DNA from: Symbiodinium natans
Taxonomy: Eukaryota; Sar; Dinophyceae; Suessiales; Symbiodiniaceae
Length of the DNA: 64,000 bases
Reading direction: 5' to 3'
Assembly (NCBI GenBank): GCA_905221605.1
Contig: CAJNDS010000005.1
Coordinates: 186,001 to 250,000 of the forward strand
The stretch's first letter is position 1, and each line of letters opens with the position of its first letter. The notes under the pieces were generated by a model that saw only the letters and a program-made list of their open reading frames with translations, did no database searches and had not been told where the DNA came from. The translations under genes were made by a program, and so were the position numbers. Shown here piece by piece: positions 1 through 16,149 of this stretch.

Positions 1-800
1 TGCCCGGGAAAAGCTCGAGGAGTTGCCTCAACGAAGCGTTGCAGAAGCATGTCGAGCCAAGCCTGGGCTGTACCGGGCTCAGAACCCCCCCCCGGGTGTG
101 TGTGTGGAGCACATGCATGTTGCCAGGTGTTTGTACACTGAAATAGGATGATGGATGCATATGTGCATATTTGCACAGGCACATGTGTGAGAGGGGCCTT
201 CGGGGTCTGTTTGGCCACGTGGTTCCAGCTATTTTACCTGTGGTTCTAGCTAAGTTAGCTGTTTCAAGAGCACATGAGTTTAACGACAAATAAAGTGTCT
301 GACGTTGAGCTTGTCGTTGTCGGCAAAATAGACAATGAAATGGGGTGAGGGATCAGCCAGCGCGGCCCATGTTTTTTTGAAATCACAGCAGACAACATCA
401 GAAGCTAAAGCAAATAACCCATCTGATCAGCAGGTAACACTTCGAAAAAGCCATTAGTTTTCGTCCACATAGAGCATAGAGTCAGTCCAACAGAAACCAA
501 CAGAATAAGAAAATTAGCATATCTTGAGTGTTTGATTGAAATTGTCTGATTTGTTCTTCTGTACTTTAGAGTTAGATGTTTTGGTCAACTTTCGTTTCTG
601 TGTTATTGGCTTCAAACGTGTTGCAGGTTAAGGTTGTTTTGTCCAGTGAGGGATCAGCCAGCCACGCGCGTCACCTTCAACATTTGTCAGTATTTGAAGT
701 CACCATAGACTGGAACTAACTAAGCTAGTTGCCAACCTGCAGCTACCACGAAGGCCAGCTGCGATTCATGTGTCACAAGAACATTGGTGTAGATTCGTGT
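1..800. other. no gene seen
   Basis: I find no splice-bounded coding exon here. The stretch has a short C run near 87, GT-rich sequence at 98-190 and AT-rich sequence at 260-620. It precedes the first PPR exon. Confidence 0.5.
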
Positions 801-811
801 ATTGCACCTAG

Positions 812-1003
812 GCTTCAATGCAGCCATTGCTGCTTGCCGGTCATGCTGGACCCTGCCGCTGCAGCTGCTGGCAGAGCTGCATAAAGCGCAGGCTGGGCAC
901 TGCGTAGCCGAGCGCGACTTGTTCTGCATTTGATGCAAGTGCTGTCAGGTGAAGCCCGACCTGGTCAGCTGCAACGCAGCAATTGCCACAGACACAGTCG
1001 CAG
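812..1003 (+). CDS. PPR-repeat exons, probably decayed
   Basis: Two short exons. The first (about 812-891) begins after AG|G, ends before GC and reads FNAAIAAC, then W, then LQLLAEL. This is the helix-A/helix-B pattern of a pentatricopeptide repeat, an organelle RNA-binding helical repeat. The second (about 949-1003) reads VKPDLVSCNAAIA, the start of the next repeat, and is followed by GA (possible GA donor). The frame closes soon after each motif and the conserved second half is missing, so this is either a strongly intron-split gene or a degenerate copy. More PPR exons follow on the same strand to 6.3 kb. Family assignment is from motif pattern only. Confidence 0.5.
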
Positions 1004-1250
1004 GAAGGCACCGAGACTGTTGGATGGGCAGACTTGAGATGATCTGGAGTGCACGGATGTAGTGCTGCTTGCTTGCAGAGGGCCACTTCTACGTGGACCA
1101 CGGCTGTCCATCTGCTGACATGCTCCATGGGCTTGGGTCTGCAGTTGCGGCAGGTCTCCTTTTGTGCCCTTTGGCTTCTTAGATGAGTGGGAAGTTTACA
1201 AGTTGCTTTGAAGGCAGGTGCAGGTTCTGTGCATGAGTGTTTGGACACAG

Positions 1251-1596
1251 GCAGCCATCAATGCCTGTACATCCGAGTGGAAGCGTGGGCCTCGGAGGCT
1301 CTACAAATCTATCTCCTTAATGTGCAAGTACATATACAGACATATTTATGATATTGGTGTACCAAGTTGCCCCGCTCTGCCTCTGCTCTCCTCTGAGCCC
1401 CACTTGGAAGCCCAGGCAAGCTGTTGCTTTGCTCCGTGGAGCACTGGACTTCCAGCTTGCGCTCGACCACAGGATGATGACTGCAGCCCTCATGGCCTCT
1501 GGCTTGAGTTGGAAGTTGGCACTGCGCATTTGGGCCGATGTCCGCCTCAGCATGCGGCCTGATGTGCTATGCCACTGGGCCGCAGGTTTCGGATGA
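1251..1596 (+). CDS. PPR-repeat exons, probably decayed
   Basis: At 1251-1304, after an AG|G acceptor, the frame reads AAINACTSEWKRG, a PPR helix pair. In a second frame, about 1465-1596, it reads AALMASGLSWKLALRIWADV and then RPDVLCHWAA. This is a full helix-turn-helix unit plus the xPDV start of the next repeat. Frame changes between units imply introns or frameshifts. It probably belongs to the same PPR gene or gene relic as the upstream exons. Confidence 0.45.
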
Positions 1597-1699
1597 GCCT
1601 CGTGTAGTACTTGTCAAGGCTTCCCTGCTCCTGCTGCATGCTGCCCATTCCTCAATCCTACAACCTGAACCTCTAAAAGCTTGTAACTGACTGGAGTGC

Positions 1700-2080
1700 C
1701 AACCCCCACAGAAGCCCAAGAGCATCCCGCACAGAGTCCTGCAACCCTAGCGAATTCCGCAAAGAGCCCCCAAAACTTCTTGGAAAGCCCAACTCCAGAG
1801 AATCCCGCAGACAGTCCCGCCGAGTACGCTTAGAGTGCCCACCCGCTGAATCCCGTCGAGCGTCACCTGAAGGGCACAGGCAATGCAGTAGAAAGTTTCA
1901 CCGAGTATCCCTAGTTAGAGTGCCCACCCTCAGAGAATCCCGACAAGCCCTTCTCCAGTTCATCCCACAAAGAATCCCGACAAGTAGCCCAGGAGTGCCC
2001 ACCCTCAGAGAATTCTGTTCGGAGAATCCCGCCCAGCACTGTATCCCTGGAATGCCCACCCACAACAAAAACCGTTCCGA
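1700..2080. repeat. degenerate tandem repeat (AGAATCCCGC / GAGTGCCCACC)
   Basis: About eight diverged copies of a short unit alternate here. One core is close to AGAATCCCGC and the other close to AGAGTGCCCACC; clear copies lie near 1797, 1831, 1917, 1935, 1970, 2004 and 2028. Open frames on both strands run through it (for example 1911-2168), as expected of a short-period repeat. I regard it as non-coding minisatellite-like DNA. Confidence 0.6.
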
Positions 2081-2699
2081 GGGCGGTTGCCGGGAAAAGC
2101 AGCACGATAGAACCCTGCCGCAAAGTAGAATTGTTTCCTGTCCGAAACTCGCAGAAAGGCACCCACATTGATTGTCTTTAGGGTGCGCATGATTGAAGTT
2201 AGTATGGTTTGTTTGCTTGCTTGTTTGTTTCTGTGTGGGGGGTTTGGCATTTCTTGATTGTGCTGCCCAACAAAGACCATCACATCTGCTGTGAAGCAGT
2301 CAGGGACACTTGTTTGTGTACCTGAAGTCGATGCTTGTAGCAATCTTGAAATCTACGCCGTGCAATGGAGCATCATCATCGCTGTTGTTAATGTAGTGAA
2401 GCAAGTCTTATCTTCCTGGAGCAAGCGGGCCGCCATACGTGCAGCAATGGTGCAGAGCAGCACAGCATGACCCGGTAGGTGTGGAACAAGTTATGGTGCA
2501 GCGGCCTGCGCATCACAGCACAGATCATCACGGCCACACCACACATCATTCATCCCCTACTACATCGACCTTCTGCTCCTCTCGACTAACCTTTACACTA
2601 CACGCAGTACTGTATACATTAGCATCTACAAATCTGCAAGTTTCAACACTACTCGATTTCAAAAACAAGTGTGTGACTGGCGGTGCTACACGTTGTGCT

Positions 2700-2815
2700 G
2701 GCCGTACAACCGAATGCAACTTAGGCCTCAACAGCGTGCTCAAAGCATGTACAAGCAGCAAGTCCTGGCATGCTGCGGCACGCTGTCTGTACGAAGCGGT
2801 CGGCTGCTTGGTGGC
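2700..2815 (+). CDS. PPR-repeat exon
   Basis: Within an open frame at 2439-2972 the segment around 2710-2805 reads CNLGLNSVLKACTSSKSW and continues HAAARCLYEAV. This fits a PPR unit (NSVLKAC, W at the helix boundary, L/V-rich second helix). The rest of the frame is not PPR-like, so the exon is probably only the central part. Splice limits are not resolved. Confidence 0.45.
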
Positions 2816-3231
2816 AGACAGCAAGACGGTTGGTTCCAAGTGTAGCAAGCCGAAAGACTCGGCCCGTGGGCCCACTGTGTGGAAGGGTTTTAGGCAGTCA
2901 TGGAATTCCAGTCCCGAAAGTAACAGATTAGAACACCGAGGCCTTCGTCTGAAGTTTGACGTCCCCAGCTAAGTTGCTTGTTGCGGCTACGGCTGCTCAG
3001 ATGGGGCGCACTTTGGTGTGTGCACGGCATTCCCTCCCCTCCCCTCCCGTCACTCCTCCAGTCCTCGAGGCCCAATCTCAAACCCAACGAAGCCTGAAAC
3101 CCTTGAAGCCTTAAACCCTAAACCCCACAACCACACCATCGGGGGAGGGGGACCATGGCGGGGCGCCCTGATCATGGTGTCCTTTTCGGGATAGTCGTAC
3201 TAGAAAAACCCACTTCACATGGATGAACTCG

Positions 3232-3246
3232 CCCCCCTCCCTCCCC

Positions 3247-3281
<35 letters not shown>
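3232..3281. repeat. C homopolymer tract
   Basis: CT-rich sequence runs into 34 consecutive C at 3248-3281. It lies between PPR exons. The exact length is a likely sequencing or assembly uncertainty. Confidence 0.9.
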
Positions 3282-3340
3282 ACACACATCACATCGCATT
3301 CTTGCTCGGCGAACGGCGTCCCACGCGAGTTTTGCACATG

Positions 3341-3615
3341 GCACTTGAATGGTTGAAGCTTTGTGCATCTGGCGAGACCGGAGCTGCTCAGGAGATGTCC
3401 TTCAACACGGTTGCGGGCCAGAGCCTTAGGCCGATGGGCAAAGGCTCGTGGCAGTCTGCTGACGTCAGAAACAACTCAGGTCTCAAGTCATTGGAAGCTA
3501 TAGGGAGCTCCTGCATGCGGGCTTGTGCGGCTGGCCCAGGTGCCTGCAATGATGCTGGTCATTGGAAGCTTGCATTGGCAATTCTGAGCAGCCTTTTGGT
3601 CGCAGAGCATCCATA
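3341..3615 (+). CDS. PPR-repeat exons
   Basis: The + frame contains EWLKLCASGETGAAQEM, then SFNTVAG, and further on ACNDAGHWKLALAILSSLL. The last is a clear PPR second half: acidic/glycine turn, W, then an alternating leucine helix. The middle of the frame (about 3420-3530) is not repeat-like and probably holds an intron. It ends at a stop at 3616. Confidence 0.45.
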
Positions 3616-3715
3616 AAGCCGTATAAAGCCATTCAGCTGCGGGAGGATGGGAGGATGGTAAAAGGAATCAGATTTTGCGGGACTCTGCTAGCATCTGGGG
3701 GGCCATCTGGTAGGT

Positions 3716-3871
3716 ATGACTGCCTACGCTGTCGACCTTAGCCGTGTGAGCTGGAACACGGCCATTGCGTCTTGCCAGCTCTGCAGCCAATGGCAACTCG
3801 CGCTGTCGATCGTGCTGACGATGCAGGACACTTCAGCTGAAGTTTGCCAGACAAGTGTTCTTGAGTCTTGA
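3716..3871 (+). CDS. PPR-repeat exon
   Basis: A 51-codon frame reads VSWNTAIASCQLCSQWQLAL and continues SIVLTMQD. This is a near-complete PPR unit of about 35 residues (SWNTAIASC helix A; QWQLALSIV helix B; M at the end of helix B). An ATG opens the frame, but it is preceded by TAG|G, so it is more likely an internal exon than a start. It is one of the cleanest PPR units in the cluster. Confidence 0.55.
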   Translation: MTAYAVDLSRVSWNTAIASCQLCSQWQLALSIVLTMQDTSAEVCQTSVLES

Positions 3872-4249
3872 GTTCGGATCAGCGTCCATTCCGTCCGACT
3901 TGCCAGCAGTGGAGGGAGAGCAAAAGGTAGTATTCAAGTAGCAATCGTAGTCTCATAGCAGGATAGTGGCATAGCGGTAGTTGTCGGAGTCGGAAGGGGA
4001 GGGGCTTGGCTCTGGGCAGAGCACCTGGGTTCGGAAGTTCTTCAGATTGATCCGGATGAAGTCAGGACAAGTCTGTTCGGCCCGATTCGGCGAGCTTTGC
4101 TTCGGCAATTTGCTGCTGTGCAGGGAAGCAGTGGCGATGGGCGCTGCGTCTCTGGCACATGCTTCGAGAGACTCAGCAGCATGTGTTAAAGAAGGCTATT
4201 CTAATGTTCGAGGGCAGAAAGCTGCCAAAGTCACACAGTACATCGCAGC

Positions 4250-4457
4250 GCGTGTTGCAGCTAAGGATGAAAAGACATCGCCCAATCAGATTTGCTTGAA
4301 CAGCTTCATCAATGTGTTTGAGAAGAGCTCGAGCTGGAAGCATGCAGTTGAGACGTTGAGGGCTATGCCATTGCACATGCTGACGGCAGATGATGCAAGC
4401 GAGCTCCCCAGATTCCAAGCATTCTTCAGTGCGAACCCTGCCGCATCTTGCAGTTGA
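4250..4457 (+). CDS. PPR-repeat exon
   Basis: The frame reads CLNSFINVFEKSSSWKHAVE and then TLRAMPLHML. Helix A, the SSW boundary and helix B ending in RAM match a PPR unit. The upstream part of the same frame (from 3981) is not repeat-like. The next unit follows directly at 4484 in another frame, indicating an intron or a frameshift near 4440-4470. Confidence 0.5.
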
Positions 4458-4636
4458 TGCATGACGAAATTCAGCAGTCTCAAGGCTACAATTCAGCAGT
4501 TGCAGCATGCCAGCGAAGACTGCAGTGGCATCGTGTCCTGTGGACTTTCCATCACATGGACAAGAGTCCGCTGCCCAGAGTTACGGAGAACTCGGGTGCT
4601 TTCTTTCTGCGAACACCATGCGTTCGTTCAGCATAG
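4448..4636 (+). CDS. PPR-repeat exon
   Basis: At about 4484-4570 the frame reads GYNSAVAACQRRLQWHRVLW and then TFHHMDKSPLP. This is a PPR unit: YNSAVAAC helix A, QW boundary, and HM at the end of helix B. It directly follows the unit ending near 4371, which supports one PPR array. Confidence 0.5.
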   Translation: MQLMHDEIQQSQGYNSAVAACQRRLQWHRVLWTFHHMDKSPLPRVTENSGAFFLRTPCVRSA

Positions 4637-4639
4637 CTT

Positions 4640-5520
4640 TGGGTTGCACAAGCCCCAAGCCTAGCACACACTAACGCATGCGACAGTAAGATTTCAGAAA
4701 CCCTGTTGCTGCCTCTTTCCGGTTGTAGGTGTCAGAGAGAACTGGCAGCTTGAGCTCAGTCTGCTAAACAGCCGAAGCTCGCATCAGGGCTGTGAGGCTG
4801 TGGGGCCGGGCATTCACAGTAGTTAAAATTACGGTACTCGGTGCTCACGGGAGACCTGCCGCAGAGTTCCTGAGCAGTGAAACAATCGGCCACAGTCAGT
4901 AGCACTCAGACCGTATTACAAAACTAGCTGGATGAGTAGCCGTGTAGACAACTAGGGTCAATGGGTCAGTACGGACTACAAAGCTCGAATCTAGAAACTC
5001 GTGTGCAGAGGGCGCCCGACACATTCGCACCACACGATACATGGTTGGCACGCCTGCGAACCTCCATTGCGCAAAGTCCAACAGACAATCACACGCATGC
5101 TCGCACCAAAGGGGGTATTCCATTCCTCCTCCACTCATCAAGCAGTGATGGGACAGGACCACTTTTTACTTCTACCTTGCCAGCAAGGCCAGGCAGACCA
5201 CGCTTACCTCCGAAAACCCACTTCACCCGGTGGCATTCCCCGGTCTCCCATGGCTGGATTGCCTTGCGTAAGGCAGTGTCTCACTGAAGGACCACCGTTG
5301 ACAAGGGATCTGCCATCAGATAGGGTCCCGCCTGGCACTGACTGGGGATGGCAGTGTGCGACTCAACAATCGGTGGCACGTATTTGCACAATGTCTGTAA
5401 TTGTGAACCTGATACTCGTTTGCCGGCCCCCTCCCCTGCAACATTCTCGGGCAACACGGAGTGTTGAGGTGGCATGGGTACAAAAGTTGATCGCATCATG
5501 CCGTTGGGGAACGTGTCGCA
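4640..5520. other. no gene seen
   Basis: Several overlapping frames are open on both strands, but none shows a repeat unit, domain motif or phase-compatible AG|G / G(T/C) exon. It could be a large intron of the PPR gene. Confidence 0.4.
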
Positions 5521-5529
5521 TAAGGTCTC

Positions 5530-6102
5530 CTGGATGAGGTCACCTATAACGAGGCCGTCTCTGCTGCGAAGCATGCTGCTGACTGGCCGATGGCGCTGGC
5601 ACTTCTGCAGCAGATGCCGCTTCGACAGATAGTAATGGAAGACTGGCATCTTTCAGAGGCTTTGCAGGTAACGGAAGGTGAGCAGTTTGTTGTCGAACTC
5701 CAGAAGTTTACCTTGCGACTCCGCCGCGCATGCCGAAGGAAGTTATCGCGCCTCCAGCCGTTCGCTCTAACTCACGAAGCTGCTGTGACCAGCTGCCTGG
5801 ATCATGCGCAGGCCATTGCAGCAAGAACCCTTCTGGAGGACTCGGGCAAACACGGAAAATGGAATAAGCAACTGGATAGGACCCTCGTAGATGTAGAAGA
5901 GCCAACGTTGACCAAAGACTTGCAGGCCCTTGCATTGACTCTGAGAGCCAGGAGACTGGGGTGCAATGGCTCAACATCCTGGCTCGTTCAAGGCCCTAGA
6001 CGGAAGCTGAATGAGTGCATGCTCCTCATGCTCTCTGGACTCCAGCGCAGCCGTGGCAAGCTCCCGCTGGTGCGCACTGGTGCGGCGATCTTGCGAAAGT
6101 GA
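5530..6102 (+). CDS. PPR-repeat exon block, open for about 190 codons
   Basis: The frame enters with DEVTYNEAVSAAKHAADW and then PMALALLQQMP, a clean PPR unit. A second, looser unit reads THEAAVTSCLDHAQAIAART and a third includes DLQALALTLRARRLG. A charged linker (FTLRLRRACRRKLSRL) lies between them. This is the longest uninterrupted part of the PPR gene. The class P-type or derived cannot be stated; a role in organelle RNA processing is the family's usual one. Confidence 0.5.
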   Translation: MDEVTYNEAVSAAKHAADWPMALALLQQMPLRQIVMEDWHLSEALQVTEGEQFVVELQKFTLRLRRACRRKLSRLQPFALTHEAAVTSCLDHAQAIAARTLLEDSGKHGKWNKQLDRTLVDVEEPTLTKDLQALALTLRARRLGCNGSTSWLVQGPRRKLNECMLLMLSGLQRSRGKLPLVRTGAAILRK

Positions 6103-6150
6103 ACATCCATGACGGGCTTCCATGGCGACCCACGCAACTCCCACTGGTTG

Positions 6151-6264
6151 GACCTGGATCTTCTGCAGTCTGCTTTGAGTGCGCAGCAGACGCTGCGTCT
6201 CAGCACAGCTTTCACCTCGTCTCTGTCATGGGCACTGCATCTGTCGGTGCTTCTCTGCTGTTGA
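6151..6264 (+). CDS. PPR-like exon
   Basis: The frame reads DLDLLQSALSAQQTL and then STAFTSSLSWALHLSVLL, a helix pair with W at the usual boundary, closed by TGA. It is the last PPR-like unit I can support. A weaker possible unit (VTYHHYIMRLGCKSM) lies near 6558-6610. Confidence 0.4.
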   Translation, partial: DLDLLQSALSAQQTLRLSTAFTSSLSWALHLSVLLCC

Positions 6265-6269
6265 GGGCT

Positions 6270-6970
6270 TGTAGGAAACTCTTGGACTCTTAGGTCGCAG
6301 ACAAACACAAGCGTGTGAGTGAAAATGTCCTGCCGACAACCTGTAGAGCCCAAGACGATTGAACTTGACCTCTGAAAATACAGGAGAAGAGACTAAAAAT
6401 AGAGAAGTGAGACGTCCAAGGCATGCAGGAGGAGTGGGAGTTTGCTAGCTTGCTCGGTCGATGGGTATCGCGATTTCAGTGAATGCGTTGCTGCCTTGGC
6501 TCACTGCTCAGGGCTCAGCCGTAGCCCCTTCCTCCGATACCGAATTCCCGCTTGTTCCGTTACTTACCATCACTACATCATGCGGCTTGGATGCAAGTCG
6601 ATGCAAGCTCCGCTGAGAATCTGCCACATCCGGTCCGGGTCTTGTGAGGCTTCCTTCAACTTGCAGGCCTGGAAGCCGATCTGTTGGCTCAGTGTGCTCT
6701 CGTTTAGCTTTTGATGCCTGCAAATTGACAAAGGGCATGTAAAGGGAATCCAGGAGTGGCAAAGTACAAGCGTGCGCGAGTTGCCACCTGTCACCAGGAT
6801 ATCCCCAGCACTGGGGGTCTCTGTCTGCCTTGCAGCCTCGGTTACTGGTAGGAGAAGCACCGTCGAAGCTGCGGATCTTGCAACATCAGCAGCCATGATT
6901 CCGTGATGCCAGGTGCCATTGCCCTTCTGCTACAGACCTCAACGGAGCCTCGGCGAAGTGTGTTTTTTGC
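6270..6970. other. no firm gene; PPR-to-protease spacer
   Basis: Apart from the weak PPR-like stretch at 6558-6610 I see no supported exon. The start of the aspartic protease follows. Confidence 0.4.
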
Positions 6971-6972
6971 TC

Positions 6973-12645
<5,673 letters not shown>

Positions 12646-12650
<5 letters not shown>

Positions 12651-13018
12651 GCTGGTGTCAGGACCGAACTATGGAACCCTTGCAAGGAACTGTTAACGCA
12701 CAGAAACGGAAAAGTTCCTGTCTGCTGAGATGTCCCACCCGAGCAGTGTCTTTGACGGTGCCTGCTGAAATTTCGATCGTGACCGCAGTGCAGAATGCTG
12801 TTGTGAACCACAGCATACCTCGTCCGTCGCAGTCAGGAGCACCATTGCCTCGAGCCAAGACATTAGGTATTCAGTCGTGGTTGAGAAGTTCAGCAGCCTC
12901 TGGCTATAGTAGGCCTTATGGCGTTTGCCCCTTTGTGATCAATCTTCTTGAACACGGGCAGCAGGCTGAATGCGAACTAGTAGCACTACTAAGGTCACCG
13001 CCTGTAGAGGCCGGCTGA
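12646..13018 (+). other. possible C-terminal continuation, unrecognised
   Basis: One + frame stays open to TGA at 13016-13018 and includes TVPAEISIVTAVQNAVVNHS. It is the tail of a 307-codon frame whose first part is intronic relative to the protease, so its openness alone is weak evidence. It could be a protease C-terminal extension or chance. Confidence 0.25.
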
Positions 13019-13024
13019 TCAGCC

Positions 13025-13860
13025 ATACTGCGCGCATGCTGCATCTTCAGTTCTCGCCATTGCAGGTGGTGGGATGACATGCTGGTTTTTTCCTGAGGCG
13101 ACAGACATGTCCGCAGTGACGTTCATACTCAGAAGAACAAGCACACATTTGAGCAGGTAGCAGGCTCATTCGCGCATTGCATGCATAAGAAGCACATCCT
13201 CCAAGAGCGATGCGCGAAGTAGCGCTTTCTCTGACTGGAGCAAGCTAAGCGGCAGCGGAGCGGGTGCCTGCATCAGGATATGTTGGGAAGTGGGCTCGTG
13301 TGGTGAGTTAAGGAGTGTCGACGCCAGCGTCGGCTCAAGAACTTTGGGCCAGATAGACGAAGTCAGACTGCATGAGCCGACCAGCATCAAGACTTGAGTT
13401 GATCCACCCCCCCCCCCTCGCCACCCACCCAGCATGTTCTACCCACGCCACGCGAACTCGTCCGTAGCCACCAGCAAGATTCCTGATCTATTGGATCGCT
13501 GGACATTCGTTTATTGAAACATGTACATGTACATATTTTCACTCAAGGCACCATGACATGACGATCATGCATTGACATCGCCTCGTGCCATGCGAACTGT
13601 AACGCGACTAGCAACCGCGCACGCCAAGCATGTCGCTCGGTGCATCCTTGCTGTACTGGCTTTGCATCACACGCACGAACTAGTAGCACTGGACCCATTG
13701 CTTCCGACAGCTCAGGAACATGCTGCTTGGGACTGTAGCTCAGTCCTAAGAAGACTGGCAATCTTCGTACGGCACTTCCAACGTCACCTGAACGAAAAGG
13801 ACCTTCAGGGAACCAGCGTCATTTTTTTTTGCACACTGTTTCCTGTCCGTGCACTGCCCT
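13025..13860. other. no firm gene
   Basis: A + frame from 13572 to 13862 (alanine/histidine-rich) could be an upstream exon of the membrane-protein gene, but it lacks recognisable motifs. A C run lies at about 13408-13417. Confidence 0.35.
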
Positions 13861-13867
13861 GATCCAG

Positions 13868-13991
13868 GATGTGCATGAGGACTGTATCCTGGCACTGCAT
13901 AGCCTCCTCAAAGTTCCGGCTGTGGCGCTCATGCTGCCCATGCCGCTCTCTGACGCTTCGCAGAGGGCGCTTCGTGACATCGAGCAAGCAG
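13868..13991 (+). CDS. anonymous exon, helical
   Basis: It is bounded by ATCCAG|G and a GC donor at 13992. It reads DVHEDCILALHSLLKVPAVA and then LMLPMPLSDASQRALRDIEQ. The amphipathic, Leu/Ala-rich composition suggests a helix near a membrane. It is possibly the first supported exon of the multi-pass protein downstream. Not recognised. Confidence 0.4.
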
Positions 13992-14216
13992 GCGTCATGC
14001 GGAACTGCCCAGTAGCAAGCTCCTGCAATGCTTGCTTCGGCACGATGTTCACCAGGTGCCGAAATTGCCGTCGTGGCTGAGACGAGTTTCTGGGACAGCC
14101 CGAGGATGCTCTATATCTTGAAAGCGGCACAGGTCCGCCTCACCTGAGATGTCACTCCAGGTTTTGGCGTTTGCGCGAGCCCCTTGAAGGTCACAACTCA
14201 AAGTCCAGTTCTGCAG

Positions 14217-14400
14217 CTGCAAAATATCCTTGAGGCCGCGTGGCGTCGTCCCTTTCTCTTTTCGAATGTGGTTGAGCATTGCGCATGTCGCATCGCAGGT
14301 GGCTACTCAAGCAACGCTGCCTGTAAAGCCGGCTGACGGGCCGTGGCTGTGGGGTTTGCACGAGCCAGCTACTTCGCTGAACGAAGCCTTTGACAAAATC
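14217..14400 (+). CDS. anonymous exons
   Basis: 14217-14298 lies between CTGCAG and CAG|GT and reads LQNILEAAWRRPFLFSNVVE in one frame (phase 1 at the end). The following 14299-14400, in another frame, reads VATQATLPVKPADGPWLWGL. Both look coding, but the junction between them is not in phase, so they may be alternatives or separated by an unseen intron. Confidence 0.35.
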
Positions 14401-14761
14401 CTTTCACCTCACCCTGCTCAGACTTTTTCTTGCTGTTGGCATTCCTTGTCTCCTCAAGGATGTCTCAGCAGCGCTGCTCATCTGCGAGGCCGGGATGAAA
14501 GGATGACATGGGCAGCCTAGGTATCACAGTGGTATACAGTAGCATTGAGAAGAGCAGGCGGTTGCATGTGTGTTGGCACAGCTTTTGGCGCATCCTTTGG
14601 AAAACGCCCTTGACAAAACCTGGGTGAAGCTTTCGACAAGGCCCTGGACGACACAGAATCGCTCCTGGCTTGCATGCTGATGCTTTTGTGAGTTTGTGAG
14701 TTTGTGATGTGGCATTGTTTTGCTGCATGCGTAGTTCTTTTGGGAATCTAGCCGCTAGTAA

Positions 14762-15060
14762 ATTTTGCTTTGACGAGCTGCAGCTGCAGATGCATGCCCT
14801 TGCACGGAGTCTCGATGAGTAGGGAGACTGCCTTCATATGAGAGACAGGGAACTATGACTTTGTCTTCGAACTGCGCCGAAAGTCCGAAACCAGAGCACT
14901 AGAAAATTGAAAGAGCTCAGGGGTGACTCGCACCTTTTCGGGTTGCCGTTCGAGTCCCCTGCCCCGACTTCTGGCCTCAGTACGGAGCAGACTGACACGG
15001 AGAAATGTTTGTTGTGATACAGTGCAACAGCAGGTGCTTCTCACAGTGCCGGTTAACTCG
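14762..15060 (+). CDS. anonymous exons, charged segment
   Basis: Short frames read FDELQLQMHALARSLDE (about 14771-14821), YDFVFELRRKSETRALEN (about 14853-14906) and ELRGDSHLFGLPFESPAPTS (about 14911-14970). They look like a cytoplasmic segment ahead of the first hydrophobic exon at 15.2 kb. Exon edges are not resolved. Confidence 0.35.
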
Positions 15061-15109
15061 ATGTGCAGTGAAGCATGCCCTTGCAGCGTAGTGAACATGT
15101 CACGTCGAT

Positions 15110-15516
15110 TTCTCAAGCAGCCCTTCATCACGATACCTTCCGCAAGAGCGCTGCCATCAACAGTTGTTCTCTCATTTCTAGCAAGTTACCCGGTGTTCTC
15201 TCAGCTAAGTTGCTTCTGGCGCACCCTGCGCAACGTGCGTATCCTGACGCCCCTCTGCTTGGAAGAGCAGCTGCGACATGTCAGGGATCAGTATGCCCCG
15301 TGCAAATCCTACATCCTGGCTTGGATGAATCTGTACGCACAGGGCATGTGGCCCTTGCTGTTGTTTTTTGTACCTTTCGCGCTCATCTTCGAAGAGAAGC
15401 CGGAGCAGCTGGGTGCATCCAGCTGGGAGTTCTACACGCTCCAGGCTGCATTTCCCGAAACCAGAGGCATTCCTGTTTTCAGATGTGTTTTTTTTGTAGG
15501 TTTTTTCAACGAATGA
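15110..15516 (+). CDS. multi-pass membrane protein, hydrophobic exon
   Basis: A + frame reads LSCFWRTLRNVRILTP, then YILAWMNLYAQ, then MWPLLLFFVPFALIF-EEKPEQL. The last is a convincing transmembrane helix followed by charged residues. An acceptor TCTCAG lies at about 15217; a likely donor is near 15420. The whole frame runs 14923-15516. Not assigned to a family. Confidence 0.5.
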
Positions 15517-15546
15517 GGAATCATCACGCAAGCATTCAGGCTTGGT

Positions 15547-15760
15547 TTGCAACTGTCATGCAATGGCTTTTGCACCTTGCTCAGCTATGCTCAGCTCGGC
15601 GAGGCGGTTGTCGTCTGCTGGGCCGTTGTCATCATCGGTCGCAGCCGGAATCGCGCTCAGTTCCTCGAGACCTATGTGCCTGGAGAGGCCACAGGTTCGT
15701 TGAATGCGAGCAAGATCGCCGCTTCGCCGCTTTGCAAAATCGACTCGTTGGCTGTCTTAA
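15547..15760 (+). CDS. multi-pass membrane protein exon
   Basis: The frame reads GEAVVVCWAVVIIGRSRNR and then AQFLETYVPGEA: one hydrophobic helix followed by a basic, positive-inside type loop. A GC donor is plausible after 'GE' near 15686. It continues the protein of the upstream hydrophobic exon. Confidence 0.5.
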
Positions 15761-15773
15761 CCAGTAACCAGAC

Positions 15774-16140
15774 GCCCCCCCCCCCCCCCTACTAGTAGCA
15801 TTAAGACCCCCCCCGAAACCCCCAAAGTGTTTTTAGTACTAAGGGGGGTTCTTCTCGCGACTGTCCGAACAAACAGCCCGTCCTTCTTGTAGCTTGCTGG
15901 GAGACCCTAAGCCAAGGACTGAGACGAACTTGAATCTTGAGGGTTCAGGTTTCTGCTTCAGGGCTTCCGACCCCCCCCCCTAACCCCCCGTAGTTCGGGA
16001 GAAGGTTTAATAGGGGCGGGTACACAATCTGGGGTGGAACTCTACAGCAAACTCCGAAAAGTTGGAACATCTTAATCCCCATTCCTCAAAGGTATACCGA
16101 AGGGAATCCCAGCTCTAATCTTCCGGAAACCATGTTCCAA
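15774..16140. repeat. C/G-run rich intronic DNA, possible foldback remnant
   Basis: C runs at 15775-15789 and about 15969, and a partial inverted pair (TTAAGACCCCCC versus TAAGGGGGGTT) near 15803 and 15838. There is no coding signal. Confidence 0.4.
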
Positions 16141-16149
16141 CTTGCATTC

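Noticed and set aside
14940..14960. GTTCGAGTCC resembling a tRNA T-arm; similar ATTCGAATCC at 10848
   Set aside because: No acceptor stem, D-arm or anticodon arm could be found around either.
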